Notes: generated by a model from the sequence alone, not told the origin. DNA of 64,000 bases from Actinomadura syzygii (GCF_008085905.1 NZ_VSFF01000003.1:186001-250000); one strand, 5' to 3'; counted from the stretch's first letter, positions 7,940 through 17,579 are shown. Made by a program: numbers and translations.

Positions 7940-10369
7940 TCAGAGGGCTTCCTTGCGTTGGAGATAGGCGAAGGCCGCCCAGCCGGGGAGCACCGGCAGC
8001 CACAGCGTCAGCAGCCGGTACAGCAGCACCGCCGACGTCGCGGTCTCCGCGGACAGGCCGGAGATCGTCAGCGCCAGCGTCAGCGCGCCCTCCACGGCCC
8101 CGAGCCCGCCGGGCGTCGGCGCGGCCGAGCCCAGCGCGTTCGCGGTGAGGAACACCACGACCACCGACGTGACCGGCAGTGAACCGCCGAACGCGCGGAT
8201 CGATGCGTCCAGGCACAGGACGAACCCGACCGTCAGCAGCAGCGTTCCGCCCATCCCGGTGGTGAGCTTCTTCGGCGACTGCAGGACGTCCACGAGCCGC
8301 GGCACCACGCCGGAGAACATGCTCCGCAGCCGGGACGTCGCCTCCCGCCTGACCCGCGGCACGGTCAGCGCGAGCCCGGCGACCAGTCCCGTCGCCAGGA
8401 CGGCGATGACGATCGTCCGGGACGGCGCGAGGTCCTGCGTGGCCTTGCCGCTCGACCCGGTGAGGAACCCGAACAGGACGAGCAGCAGCAGGTGCGTGAC
8501 CAGCCCGACGAGCTGGGACGCGCCGACGCTCGCCACCGCGGGCCCCGGCCGCACCCCGGACCGCTGCAGGTAGCGGGTGTTGACCGCGACGCCGCCGACC
8601 GCCGCCGGGGCGACGAGCTTCACGAACGACGCGGCGAGCTGGGCGAGGACGGTCCGGCCGAGCGGCAGCCGTTCCGGGACGAACCCCATCAGCATGAGCG
8701 CCGCCGCCAGGTAGGTGAGCGCGGCACCGCCCAGCGCGGCGACCACCCAGTGCCAGCTCGCCGTGGCCGCCATGGTGCGCAGGTCGAGGCTCGCCACCTG
8801 CGGGATGACGATGTACGCCGCGATCGACAGCGCGACGATGCTGATGACCGTCCGGGGCCGGAACCGCTCCAGCCGGATCGGCGCGACCTCCGTCTCCGGC
8901 TTCAGCCGGACGATCTGCTCCCTGATCCGGGTCAGCAGCTCCCGGTCGTCCCGCAGCGCCGCCCGCGTCTCCCTCGACAGCGCGACCCGCTGCAGCAGCG
9001 GCACGGCGGCGGCGAGGGCCTCCTCGCCGAGCACCCCGGCGGCGGTGCGGACGGCGCGCTCGGCGTCCGTCCGGAGCGCGAGGGTGGTGAGGAGCTGGGC
9101 CAGGTCGAGGCGCAGCGCGAGGTCGCCCGCCGCGATCTCCCCGGCGCGCAGGTCGGTGACGTAGGCGCGGCCGTCCTCGCCGACGAGGACGGCGCCGTCC
9201 TGCAGCCGCCGGTGCGCGAGCCGCGCCGCCTGGAGGGCGCGGAACTGCCGCCACACGTCGGCGAGGAGGGCGTCGGTGATCTCCTTGTCGGGGACGTCCG
9301 CGAGCCGCCGTCCCGGCACGTGCTCGTAGGCCAGCAGGGCCGCCTCGGTGCCGACCTCGGACGTGCCGAGCAGGCGCGGGGTGCGGACGCCCGCCGCGTC
9401 CACCGCGTACGCCATCAGCGACTCCTGCTCCAGGGAGCGGCGCAGCGACCGCAGCGCCCGGCCGGTCGTCGCCGAGCGCAGCCGCAGCAGCCGCCACACC
9501 CGGTAGAGCAGCCCGGCGGTCTGCTGGTCGCGGTCCAGGACGTGGACCTCCACGTCCCAGCCGCCGTGCCGCGCCGGGGGGCGGACGCCGTGCCCGGCCG
9601 CCGGGCCGGAGCCGAGGACGACGCCGTACCGGCGGGCCTCCTCGGCGCCCTCGGCGGGCTCGTCCAGCCGCGCCGCCTTCGCCGCGCGGAGCCCGAGCCG
9701 GTCCAGCGTCGCCATGACGGCGGCGCCGGACGGCCGCGGGTTCGGGGTGCCGACCGCGTAGAGCGTCCCGTGGCCGATGGCGGTGCCGAGGAAGTAGGTG
9801 GCGGCGAGCGCGGCGACCGAGGCGTAGGAGGCGGTGAGCCCGGTCAGCGCGGCGACCCCGATCAGCGTCCAGGTCGCGGCCTGCCAGCGGAGGCGGCCCG
9901 CCATCCCGACCGCGCTGACGAACGCGATCACGGGCGCGATGTCGGTGTGCACGGGCGCGGTGGCGCTGCCGCCCCAGATCAGCGAGTCGAGGACGCCGCC
10001 CGGCGCGGCCCGCACGACGAGGTCGTCCAGGCCCACCGTGATCCCGAACGCGATCACGGCGGCGAGCAGGGCGATCGCGACGCGCGTCCCGTCCTTGCGG
10101 AGCAGCCGCTCGATCGCGAACGCGACCGGCACGGCCAGCACGCCGAAGCTGGACACGAGCGTCGCGAGGGACAGCAGCAGCCGCGGCGCGTGCGCGGTGC
10201 CCTGCGCGATGTCGGTCTGCAGGCCGTGCGTCGTCTGCTGCGCGATCGACACGAGCAGCATCACCGCGGCGAGCCCGACCACGGACGCGGCGAACCGGAT
10301 GGCGTCGGACGAGCGGCGGATCCGGTCCGGCTGGGCGGGCTCGTCGACGGGCACGGCTGCCGGGGTCAC
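7940..10369 (-). CDS. Flippase-like membrane protein (LPG_synthase_TM) with internal degenerate kinase-like domain
   Basis: An 809-residue protein in three parts. Residues about 25-215 contain several membrane helices. Residues about 230-480 are soluble and resemble an aminoglycoside-phosphotransferase or kinase fold, with AYEHVPG and a loop HRRLQDGAVLV...AYVTDLR where HxDLxxxN and DFG would be; the metal-binding Asn is missing. From about residue 520 there is an LPG_synthase_TM (PF03706, UPF0104) domain with FVKLVAPAAVGGVAVN and SAAPTPGGLGAVEGAL, typical of lipid flippase-like proteins. The substrate is unknown. The GTG start at 10369 is uncertain because the upstream DNA is a GC repeat and no clear ribosome site is present. 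Confidence 0.8.
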   Translation of the reverse strand: MTPAAVPVDEPAQPDRIRRSSDAIRFAASVVGLAAVMLLVSIAQQTTHGLQTDIAQGTAHAPRLLLSLATLVSSFGVLAVPVAFAIERLLRKDGTRVAIALLAAVIAFGITVGLDDLVVRAAPGGVLDSLIWGGSATAPVHTDIAPVIAFVSAVGMAGRLRWQAATWTLIGVAALTGLTASYASVAALAATYFLGTAIGHGTLYAVGTPNPRPSGAAVMATLDRLGLRAAKAARLDEPAEGAEEARRYGVVLGSGPAAGHGVRPPARHGGWDVEVHVLDRDQQTAGLLYRVWRLLRLRSATTGRALRSLRRSLEQESLMAYAVDAAGVRTPRLLGTSEVGTEAALLAYEHVPGRRLADVPDKEITDALLADVWRQFRALQAARLAHRRLQDGAVLVGEDGRAYVTDLRAGEIAAGDLALRLDLAQLLTTLALRTDAERAVRTAAGVLGEEALAAAVPLLQRVALSRETRAALRDDRELLTRIREQIVRLKPETEVAPIRLERFRPRTVISIVALSIAAYIVIPQVASLDLRTMAATASWHWVVAALGGAALTYLAAALMLMGFVPERLPLGRTVLAQLAASFVKLVAPAAVGGVAVNTRYLQRSGVRPGPAVASVGASQLVGLVTHLLLLVLFGFLTGSSGKATQDLAPSRTIVIAVLATGLVAGLALTVPRVRREATSRLRSMFSGVVPRLVDVLQSPKKLTTGMGGTLLLTVGFVLCLDASIRAFGGSLPVTSVVVVFLTANALGSAAPTPGGLGAVEGALTLALTISGLSAETATSAVLLYRLLTLWLPVLPGWAAFAYLQRKEAL

Positions 10370-10624
10370 GGCCGCGCCCGCCCGCGCGCCCGCCCGTGCG
10401 TCGCGCCGCGCGCCCGCCCGCGCGCCGCGCCGTCGCCCGTGTGCGTCACGCCGTACCGCCGCCCTGATCGTCCATCGTCGTGATCAGTGTCCCAGGCCCG
10501 GTCCCCCTGGTGGACGTGCACATCGTACTCGCGGGTAGAGGCGCCGAGACGCACGTCGGAGGGGGCGGGACGATCGTCGCGACCGATCTTTGGGTAGGGT
10601 TTGTCCAGGACATGCCGTCGACCC
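10370..10624. other. Gene-free interval with a GCGCCCGCCCGC repeat tract
   Basis: Positions 10372-10440 consist of imperfect repeats of CGCGCCCGCC. The remainder is the divergent promoter region of the flippase-like gene and gcvP; a TAGGGT at 10595-10600 is a possible -10 for gcvP but has no good -35. Confidence 0.4.
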
Positions 10625-10822
10625 TGTGCGGGAGAGACCCCACGCGGCCAGCGTGGGGCGCCGAAGGGGCAACCTCCCCGGAACCTCTCAGGCAAAAGGA
10701 CCGCTCGGGCGAGGCACCTCTGGAAAGCAGGCGCCGGTCCCCGCGGGAGGGGACGGGCGGCTCACCGAAGGGGAAACCCCGCCGCGCGGGTGAAGCTCTC
10801 AGGTGCCGATGACAGAGGGGGA
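10625..10822 (+). ncRNA. Tandem glycine riboswitch upstream of gcvP
   Basis: Two adjoining aptamers are visible. The first has GCGGGAGAGACC, then GCGCCGAAGGGGCAACC, CTCTCAGGCAAAAGGACCGC. The second starts CCTCTGGAAAGC, carries CACCGAAGGGGAAACC and ends CTCTCAGGTGCCGATGACAG with a closing CAGAGG. CCGAAGGGG(C/A)AA, CTCTCAGG and AAAGGAC/GATGACAG are the conserved glycine-aptamer elements. Tandem glycine riboswitches usually switch glycine-cleavage genes on when glycine is plentiful. About 70 nt separate the second aptamer from the gcvP start; I cannot define the expression platform with confidence. Confidence 0.92.
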
Positions 10823-10893
10823 GAACCGGCCGCCGGCCAGTCCCGGCGGTTCACCTGAGCGACCAGCGACCCGCAGCAGCCAGGAGGCTCTCC

Positions 10894-13842
10894 ATGACGG
10901 CCCAGTTCTTCGCGCCCGTCGCCGCGCCGCAGCACCCGCGCGCCGCGTTCGCCGACCGGCACATCGGCCCGTCCCCGGACGACCAGGCGAGGATGCTGGC
11001 GGCCGTCGGCTACTCGGGCGTCGACGCCCTGATCGCCGACGCCGTGCCCGCCGCGATCCGCACCGGCCGGCCGCTGGACCTGCCGCCCGCGCTGAGCGAG
11101 AGCGCCGCGCTGGACCGGCTCCGCGAGCTCGCCGCCCGCAACACGGTCCTCACCTCGATGATCGGGCTCGGCTACCACGGCACGACCACGCCGGGCGTGA
11201 TCATGCGGAACGTGCTGGAGAACCCGGGCTGGTACACCGCCTACACCCCCTACCAGCCGGAGATCTCGCAGGGCCGGCTCGAGGCCCTGCTGAACTTCCA
11301 GACCGTCGTCAGCGACCTGACGGGCCTGCCGGTGGCGAACGCGTCCATGCTGGACGAGGCCACCGCCGCCGCCGAGGGCATGGCCCTCGCGCACCGGGTG
11401 TCCAAGCGCGGGTCAGGCGATCGCAGCGAAGCAAGGAAGCCTGACCCGCACTCCGGGGGTCTGGGGGGCGCCACCCAGAAGGACACGGAGCCTGGCACGT
11501 TCCTGGTGGACGCCGACGCGCTGCCGCAGACGGTCGAGGTCGTGCGGACGCGGGCCGTTCCGCTCGGCATCGAGGTCGTCGTCGCGGACCTGTCCGGCGG
11601 GCTGCCGGACGGCGACTTCTTCGGCGTGCTGCTGCAGTACCCGGGCGCGTCCGGGGCCGTCCGCGACCTGGAGCCGGTGATCGCGCAGGCGCACGAGCGC
11701 GGTGCGCAGGCGGTCGTCGCCGCCGACCTGCTCGCGCTGACGCTGCTGCGCCCGCCGGGGGAGTCCGGCGCCGACATCGCGGTGGGCTCGGCCCAGCGGT
11801 TCGGCGTCCCGTACGGGTTCGGCGGCCCGCACGCCGGATACATGGCGGTCCGCGACGGCATCCAGCGGCAGCTCCCCGGCCGCCTCGTCGGCGTGTCCGT
11901 CGACGCGGACGGCGCGCCCGCGCACCGGCTCGCGCTGCAGACCCGCGAGCAGCACATCCGGCGGGAGAAGGCCACCAGCAACATCTGCACCGCGCAGGTC
12001 CTGCTCGCGGTGATGGCGAGCATGTACGCCGTCTACCACGGCCCGGACGGGCTCGCCGCGATCGCGCAGCGCACGCACCGCCGCGCCGCCGAGATCGCGG
12101 CCGGGCTCCGCGCCGGGGGAGTGGACGTCGTGCACGGCGCGTTCTTCGACACCGTCCTCGCCCGCGTCCCCGGCCGCGCGGCGGAGGTCGTCGCGGCCGC
12201 CCGCGAGCGCCGCGTCAACCTCCGCCCGGTGGACGCCGACCACGTCGCCGTCGCCTGCGACGAGACGACGCTGCCCGTGCACGTCACCGCCGTCCTGGAG
12301 GCGTTCGGCGCCGCGCCCGCCGCCGAGACCCCCGTCGAGGCGATCCCGGACGACCTGCGCCGCGAGAGCCCCTACCTGACCCACCCGGTGTTCCACGCGC
12401 ACCGCTCCGAGACCGCGATGCTGCGCTACCTGCGCCGCCTCCAGGACCGCGACGTCGCGCTCGACCGGTCCATGATCCCGCTCGGGTCCTGCACGATGAA
12501 GCTGAACGCCACCGCCGAGATGGAGCCGGTCACCTGGCCGGAGTTCGCGAACATCCACCCGTTCGCGCCGGTCGACCAGGCCGCCGGGTACGTCGAGCTG
12601 ATCGGCGAGCTGGAGGACGCGCTCGCCGAGATCACCGGGTACGCGAAGGTGTCCGTCCAGCCGAACGCCGGGTCGCAGGGCGAGCTGGCCGGGCTGCTCG
12701 CCATCCGCGGCTACCACGCCTCGCGCGGCGACGAGCGCCGGGACGTGTGCCTGATCCCGTCGTCCGCGCACGGCACCAACGCCGCCAGCGCCGTCATGGC
12801 CGGGATGCGCGTCGTCGTCGTGAAGTGCGACGAGGGCGGCAACGTCGACCTCGACGACCTGCACGCCAAGATCGGGCGGCACGGCGACCGGCTCGCCGCG
12901 ATCATGGTGACGTACCCGTCCACGCACGGGGTGTTCGAGGAGACGATCACCGACGTGTGCGCGGCCGTGCACGACGCGGGCGGCCAGGTCTACGTCGACG
13001 GCGCCAACCTCAACGCGCTCGTCGGGCTGGCCCGTCCCGGCGAGTTCGGGTCGGACGTGTCGCACCTCAACCTGCACAAGACGTTCTGCATCCCGCACGG
13101 CGGCGGCGGGCCGGGCGTCGGCCCGATCGGCGTCCGCGAGCACCTGGCCCCGTTCCTGCCGAACCACCCGCTGCGCGCCGAGGCGGGCCCGGACACCGGC
13201 GTCGGCCCGATCTCCGCCGCGCCCTGGGGCTCGGCGGGCATCCTGCCGATCTCCTGGGCCTACATCGCCATGATGGGACCGGACGGCCTCCGCGCCGCCA
13301 CCGAGGGCGCGATCGTCGCGGCCAACTACCTCGCCGCCCGGCTCGGCCCGCACTACCCGATCCTCTACACCGGGCGGAACGGGCTCGTCGCGCACGAGTG
13401 CATCGCCGACCTCCGCAAGATCACCAAGGAGACCGGGATCACCGCCGAGGACGTCGCGAAGCGCCTCATCGACTACGGCTTCCACGCCCCGACCCTGTCG
13501 TTCCCGGTGGCCGGGACGCTGATGATCGAGCCGACCGAGTCGGAGGACCTCACCGAGCTCGACCGGTTCTGCGACGCGATGATCGAGATCCGCCGCGAGA
13601 TCCAGCGCGTCGCCGACGGCGGCTACGACCGCGCGGACAACCCCCTCAAGAACGCCCCGCACACCGCCGCCTGCCTGCTCTCCGACGACTGGAAGCACGC
13701 CTACACCCGCGAGGAGGCCGCCTACCCGCTGCCCGCCCTCCGCGAGGACAAGTACTGGCCGCCCGTCCGCCGCGTCGACCAGGCACACGGCGACCGCAAC
13801 CTGGTCTGCTCCTGCCCGCCCCCCGAGGCGTTCGAGGACTGA
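10894..13842 (+). CDS. gcvP: Glycine dehydrogenase (decarboxylating), P protein of the glycine cleavage system
   Basis: The 982-residue protein is the fused, homodimeric P-protein: PLP-dependent decarboxylation of glycine with transfer of the aminomethyl group to lipoyl-GcvH. Diagnostic stretches are [44 protein letters not shown] and [16 protein letters not shown], whose lysine, about residue 729, binds PLP. AGGAGG (10882-10887) is 6 nt before the ATG. The oddity is residues about 172-200, where an extra stretch, [20 protein letters not shown] and on, interrupts the usual junction from AHRVSK to [11 protein letters not shown]; the DNA there is a palindromic repeat. gcvT and gcvH are not in the window. 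Confidence 0.97.
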   Translation: MTAQFFAPVAAPQHPRAAFADRHIGPSPDDQARMLAAVGYSGVDALIADAVPAAIRTGRPLDLPPALSESAALDRLRELAARNTVLTSMIGLGYHGTTTPGVIMRNVLENPGWYTAYTPYQPEISQGRLEALLNFQTVVSDLTGLPVANASMLDEATAAAEGMALAHRVSKRGSGDRSEARKPDPHSGGLGGATQKDTEPGTFLVDADALPQTVEVVRTRAVPLGIEVVVADLSGGLPDGDFFGVLLQYPGASGAVRDLEPVIAQAHERGAQAVVAADLLALTLLRPPGESGADIAVGSAQRFGVPYGFGGPHAGYMAVRDGIQRQLPGRLVGVSVDADGAPAHRLALQTREQHIRREKATSNICTAQVLLAVMASMYAVYHGPDGLAAIAQRTHRRAAEIAAGLRAGGVDVVHGAFFDTVLARVPGRAAEVVAAARERRVNLRPVDADHVAVACDETTLPVHVTAVLEAFGAAPAAETPVEAIPDDLRRESPYLTHPVFHAHRSETAMLRYLRRLQDRDVALDRSMIPLGSCTMKLNATAEMEPVTWPEFANIHPFAPVDQAAGYVELIGELEDALAEITGYAKVSVQPNAGSQGELAGLLAIRGYHASRGDERRDVCLIPSSAHGTNAASAVMAGMRVVVVKCDEGGNVDLDDLHAKIGRHGDRLAAIMVTYPSTHGVFEETITDVCAAVHDAGGQVYVDGANLNALVGLARPGEFGSDVSHLNLHKTFCIPHGGGGPGVGPIGVREHLAPFLPNHPLRAEAGPDTGVGPISAAPWGSAGILPISWAYIAMMGPDGLRAATEGAIVAANYLAARLGPHYPILYTGRNGLVAHECIADLRKITKETGITAEDVAKRLIDYGFHAPTLSFPVAGTLMIEPTESEDLTELDRFCDAMIEIRREIQRVADGGYDRADNPLKNAPHTAACLLSDDWKHAYTREEAAYPLPALREDKYWPPVRRVDQAHGDRNLVCSCPPPEAFED
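11408..11480. repeat. In-frame palindromic repeat insertion inside gcvP
   Basis: GCGGGTCAGGC (11408-11418) and GCCTGACCCGC (11439-11449) form a perfect 11-bp stem around a loop with GATCGCAGCGAAGC. Immediately after comes a second hairpin, with TCTGGG pairing with CCCAGA around GGCGCC. The whole segment translates in frame as a low-complexity stretch with no counterpart in typical P proteins. Confidence 0.65.
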
Positions 13843-13962
13843 GGACCGGGGACGCGGGATCGAGGGCTGAGGGTCGCCCCTCGGGGGCGGCGCACCCGCT
13901 AGGCTCGGGCGCGACCCGACCCCCGTGAGGGCAGCGCGTCCCCGACCCCAGAGGGCAGATCG

Positions 13963-15090
13963 ATGAGCGAGTCCCCGGAGCCGGACCTCGACCCCGCACA
14001 GGTGTGCGAGGAGGCTCGGAAGCTGGCCGAGAACGGCGAGGCCGAGCGGGCGGCGGCGTTGTTCGGGAAGGTGCTCGCGCTCGGCGACACGCCGTGCCGG
14101 GCGCGGGCGGCGCTCGGGCTCGCGGTCGTCCTCGACGACGCCGGGGACGTGGCCGGGGCCCGCGAGGCCGACCGGGCGGCGATCGCCACCGGCGACCCCG
14201 AGTACGGGCCGCGCGCCGCCTACCACCTGGCGCTCACGCACGAGCGGGCCGGCGAGCAGGCGGAGGCGGCGCCCGCGTGGCGGGTCGTGGTCGACTTCGG
14301 CAACCCGGCCTACCTGCCGCCCGCCCACCTGGCCCTCGCCCGGATCGCCGACGACGCCGGCGACTTCGAGGAGGCGCGCGGCCACTGGGAGGCCGTGCTC
14401 GGCACGGGCGACGCCGAGTACGGCCCGCCCGCCGCGCACGACCTCGCCGAGCGGCTGCTGGAGCGCGGCGAGCCCGCGCGGGCGCAGCGCGTCCTGACCG
14501 CCGGGCTCCGGCTGGTCGACCGCGCCGCCGCGCCGTACGCGTACGCGCGGCTCGCGGTCGCGCTCGGCATCGCCTGCCTCGACCAGGCGATCGGCGCGTT
14601 CGACGCGGCCCTCGGGCAGGACCCGTCCGACCCGGAGGTCGGGCCGCTCGCCACCGAGCTGCTCGCCCGGACGCTGCCGCTGCGCGGGCGCGGCGGCGAG
14701 GCGTCCGAGGTGTGGCGGCGCGGCCTCGCCGACCCGGGGACGGCCGCGCAGGTCCGGGCCCGGCTCCGCCGCGACTTCGGCGGCGAGGAGGACGACGCCG
14801 ACCCCGCCGACCTGTGGTGGGAGCCCGTCGTCGAGCAGGCCGTCGCGGACGGGACGCTGCCCGCCCTCGCGGGCGACGCGTTCGGCGCGCTCGACCACAT
14901 GTACGCGCTGCTCGCCGTCCGGGACGCGGGCGGCGCCGACGCCGGGGAGCGGCCGAAGGGCGACGCGGACGAGGCGCTCGGCCGGGCGGTGCGCGTCCCG
15001 GGCGGCTACGCCTGGGGCCCCCTGCTGCAGGAGAGCTTCGCCGAACGCCTCCGCCTCGCCATGGACGCCCCCGACCGCACCGACACCTGA
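13963..15090 (+). CDS. Tetratricopeptide-repeat protein of unknown role
   Basis: A 375-residue protein made of about six helical repeats of roughly 36 residues, each with an A-x-x-L-G/A-x-x-x-x-D-A-G-D pattern; the turn GTGDAEYGPPAAHDLAE or GDPEYGPRAAYHLAL recurs. It is a TPR-type solenoid, probably a protein-binding scaffold. There is no signal peptide or membrane segment, so it should be cytoplasmic. The C-terminal 80 residues are acidic and not obviously repeated. It starts 120 bp after gcvP on the same strand, but nothing links it to glycine metabolism. The ATG follows GAGGGCAGATCG, a weak ribosome site. Confidence 0.75.
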   Translation: MSESPEPDLDPAQVCEEARKLAENGEAERAAALFGKVLALGDTPCRARAALGLAVVLDDAGDVAGAREADRAAIATGDPEYGPRAAYHLALTHERAGEQAEAAPAWRVVVDFGNPAYLPPAHLALARIADDAGDFEEARGHWEAVLGTGDAEYGPPAAHDLAERLLERGEPARAQRVLTAGLRLVDRAAAPYAYARLAVALGIACLDQAIGAFDAALGQDPSDPEVGPLATELLARTLPLRGRGGEASEVWRRGLADPGTAAQVRARLRRDFGGEEDDADPADLWWEPVVEQAVADGTLPALAGDAFGALDHMYALLAVRDAGGADAGERPKGDADEALGRAVRVPGGYAWGPLLQESFAERLRLAMDAPDRTDT

Positions 15091-15124
15091 CCGGCGCCCT
15101 CGCGGTCGTGCCGGACGGCGGGGA

Positions 15125-15550
15125 TCAGTCGGTGATGCCGCGTTCGGCGACGACCTTCGTGACGCGGGCGCGGACGAGGTACTCGGTCGGGACGGCGTTG
15201 CGCGCCCCGAACTCCTCGGCGCGGTCGGCGCCCATGTAGCGGCCGCCGATGACGGTGGCCCAGCGGCGCATCTCGTCCAGGTCCTCGACGAGGGACGCCT
15301 CGGCCCGCATCATCACGTACGAGTAGGGCGGGGTCTGGTCGTCCACGCAGATGGACACGCGCGGGTCGCGCGCCAGGGCGCGGCCCTTGACGGTCGCGCG
15401 GGCGGTGTTGAACAGCACGTCGTCGCCGTCGAGGACGAACCAGACCGGCGTGACGTGCGGCGTCCCGTCCGCGGCGGTGACGGCCGCCTTGCCGGTGCGG
15501 GTGCCCGCCATGACGAACGCGCGCCATTCGGCGTCTGTCATTCGCTCCAT
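15125..15550 (-). CDS. PPOX-class, probably F420-dependent, flavin/deazaflavin oxidoreductase
   Basis: A 141-residue split-barrel protein of the pyridoxamine-phosphate-oxidase superfamily. TGKAAVTAADGTPHVTPVWFVLDGDDVLFNT and KGRALARDPRVSICVDD are the hallmarks of the actinobacterial PPOX group, many of which use cofactor F420 rather than FMN. The substrate is not predictable. Starts at 15541, 15550 and a TTG at 15568 are possible; the ATG at 15550 leaves the 50-bp divergent interval to the next gene intact, while 15541 has GGAG only 3 nt upstream. Confidence 0.82.
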   Translation of the reverse strand: MERMTDAEWRAFVMAGTRTGKAAVTAADGTPHVTPVWFVLDGDDVLFNTARATVKGRALARDPRVSICVDDQTPPYSYVMMRAEASLVEDLDEMRRWATVIGGRYMGADRAEEFGARNAVPTEYLVRARVTKVVAERGITD

Positions 15551-15600
15551 CCGCCCAGTCTGCCGCAAAGATCATCTGGGCGGCCCGCTACCGTGGGCGG

Positions 15601-16254
15601 ATGGGCAGGCGGACGAAGCTGGTGACGGCGCACGGCCCGGCCGAGGCGGCCGTGGACGCCGTGGACGACCCGGCGTTCCTGCTGGTCCTCACGCACGGCT
15701 CGAACGGCGGCGTGGACGCGGCCGACCTGCTCGCCGTCCGGGAGGCGGCGCTCGGCCTCGGCGGCGCGGTCGCGCGGGTGACGCAGCCGTTCCGGCTCGC
15801 CGGGCGGCGCGCGCCGGGCTCGGCGGTGAAGCAGGACGAGGCGTGGCTGCAGGTCGTCGCGAAGCTGCGGCGGCGGTTCCGGGACGTCCCGCTCGTCCAG
15901 GGCGGGCGGAGCAACGGTGCGCGGGTCGCGTGCCGGACGGCGTCGGCCGCGGGCGCCGTCGGCGTGGTCGCGCTGGCGTTCCCGCTGCACCCGCCGGGCC
16001 GTCCCGAGAAGACGCGGGTGGACGAGCTGCGCGGCGCGGGCGTGGAGGTGCTCGTCGTCAACGGCGACCGGGACCCGTTCGGGGTGCCGGACACGGCGGA
16101 CGCCGCGGAGGTCGTCGTGCTGGCGGGGGAGCGGCACGACTTGAACCGCGACCCCGCCGCTGTCGGACGGGCGGCGGAGCCGTGGCTGCGGCGATGGGCG
16201 GGACCCGCAGCGGGGTTGGGGGCGGCCCGTCCGGTGCGGACGGGCGGCCGGTGA
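15601..16254 (+). CDS. Alpha/beta hydrolase-fold protein (Tex30/KANL3-like, dienelactone-hydrolase group)
   Basis: A 217-residue protein with LLVLTHGSNGG for the first strand and oxyanion turn, the nucleophile elbow GGRSNGARVA (serine in GRSNG), a later strand VLVVNGDRDPFG supplying an Asp, and ERHDLNRD supplying the His. This is a compact alpha/beta hydrolase of the KANL3/Tex30-like type. The substrate is unknown. It is transcribed divergently from the PPOX gene with a 50-bp interval. The last 20 residues are glycine/arginine rich and unlike the fold. Confidence 0.78.
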   Translation: MGRRTKLVTAHGPAEAAVDAVDDPAFLLVLTHGSNGGVDAADLLAVREAALGLGGAVARVTQPFRLAGRRAPGSAVKQDEAWLQVVAKLRRRFRDVPLVQGGRSNGARVACRTASAAGAVGVVALAFPLHPPGRPEKTRVDELRGAGVEVLVVNGDRDPFGVPDTADAAEVVVLAGERHDLNRDPAAVGRAAEPWLRRWAGPAAGLGAARPVRTGGR

Positions 16255-16368
16255 GGGTCTTCGGCCCGGGCCCGGTAGGGGCCCGGAGTCCTGGGACGGA
16301 TGGGCGGGACAGGTGGGCGTTGCCCCCGAGGATGATCACCCGTTTGAACTAGTCCCCCGTGGACGTGT

Positions 16369-16572
16369 TCAAGCGGCGGACGGAGTCAGTGGATCCGTCG
16401 GCCGGTGCGGTGCGATGACTTCCCCGTCGGGCAGCAGCTCACCGGTGTCCTCGAAGAGCACGACGCCGTTGCACAGCAGGCTCCACCCCTGCTCGGGGTG
16501 GGAGGCCAGCGTCCGTGCGGCGTCGCGGTCGGGCTCGTCGTGCGAGGGACATGGCGGCTGGTGCGGGCACAT
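16369..16572 (-). CDS. DUF5999 family small protein
   Basis: A 67-residue protein starting MCPHQPPCPSHDEPDRDAAR and containing HPEQGWSLLCNGVVLFEDTG, the signature of DUF5999, a small actinomycete family of unknown function. Three cysteines and several histidines near the N-terminus could bind a metal; this is inference. GGAGG lies 6 nt before the ATG, a good ribosome site. The stop codon overlaps a copy of the GTTCAA-containing motif that is also found upstream of the men genes. Confidence 0.88.
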   Translation of the reverse strand: MCPHQPPCPSHDEPDRDAARTLASHPEQGWSLLCNGVVLFEDTGELLPDGEVIAPHRPTDPLTPSAA

Positions 16573-16850
16573 CGTGTGCCTCCGGTCTCATGCAACTGGT
16601 AGGTCGCGTACTTCCTTGTCTGACGCACCCCAGTGTGGAACGGTTCGTACCCGTCGGCTATAGCCCGTTGGGACGGTTGTCCGTTGGTACCGGAGTACCG
16701 GAGGCTGTGACCCGCCTCACCCCGAAGTGCCGGTAACCTCAGCGTCCCCGCCGCGCGACAACGGACGGAGAACGACACGCCGTCGCCGGGTGAAACCCCT
16801 ACGATGTTCCGTGGGAACGGGCTTTGCGAGGCGCGGGGGGAGTGAGGCCG

Positions 16851-17579
16851 GTGCGGGTCGCCCTGTCCGTCGCCTGCTTCGACGACGCGCTGTTCCCCGA
16901 CACCGGGAAGGCCGTGACCGCCCTGCTGGAGCGGCTCGGGCACGAGGTCGAGTACCCGCCGGGCCAGACGTGCTGCGGGCAGGTCCACTGGACGACCGGC
17001 TACCACCGCGAGGCCGCGGCGCTCGCCCGCGCGTACGCGGCGCTGTTCGAGGGCGCGGCGGCGGTGGTGGCGCCGTCGGCGTCGTGCGCGGCGGCCGTCC
17101 GCGACTCCTATCCGCGGTTGGCCCGCGCCGCCCGCGACCCGGCCCTCGCCCGCGCCGCCGAGGGCCTCGCCGTCTACGAGCTGACCGAGTTCCTGGTGGA
17201 CGTCCTCGGCGTGACCGACGTCGGCGCGTACTTCCCGCACCGGGTGACCTACCACCCGTCCTGCCAGGCCGCGCGGGTGCTCGGCGTCGGCGACCGCCCG
17301 CTGCGGCTGCTGCGCGCGGTGCGCGGCCTCGACCTGGTCGAGCTGCCCGCGGCGGGGGAGTGCTGCGGGTTCGGCGGCGCGTTCGCGATGAAGAACTCCG
17401 ACGTGTCGGTCGCGATGGTGGCCGACAAGGTCCGGCACGTCCGCGACACGGGCGCCGACGTGGTGTGCGCGGTCGACAACTCGTGCCTGGCGCACATCGG
17501 GGGCGCGTTGTCGCGGCTGCGCGGCGGCGTCCGGACGATGCACCTGGCCGAGATCCTCGCCGCGACGGGGCCGGCGTGA
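16851..17579 (+). CDS. lutA: Lactate utilization protein A, Fe-S oxidoreductase subunit
   Basis: A 242-residue protein with two CCG domains (CCGQVHWTTGYH near residue 40 and CCGFGGAFAMKNSDVS near 171), the arrangement of LutA/LldE/YkgE. With LutB and LutC it oxidises L-lactate to pyruvate at the membrane, passing electrons to quinone. The N-terminus from the GTG at 16851, MRVALSVACFDDALFPDTG, matches the family; a GGGGGGAG stretch sits about 8 nt upstream. TTG 16824 and GTG 16842 are in frame but less likely. The stop overlaps the lutB start (GTGA). Confidence 0.93.
   Translation: MRVALSVACFDDALFPDTGKAVTALLERLGHEVEYPPGQTCCGQVHWTTGYHREAAALARAYAALFEGAAAVVAPSASCAAAVRDSYPRLARAARDPALARAAEGLAVYELTEFLVDVLGVTDVGAYFPHRVTYHPSCQAARVLGVGDRPLRLLRAVRGLDLVELPAAGECCGFGGAFAMKNSDVSVAMVADKVRHVRDTGADVVCAVDNSCLAHIGGALSRLRGGVRTMHLAEILAATGPA

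Noticed and set aside
11413..14898. Very long open frame antisense to gcvP and the TPR gene
   Set aside because: Open only because third positions are G/C; its translation is low complexity, and the opposite strand encodes an unmistakable gcvP.
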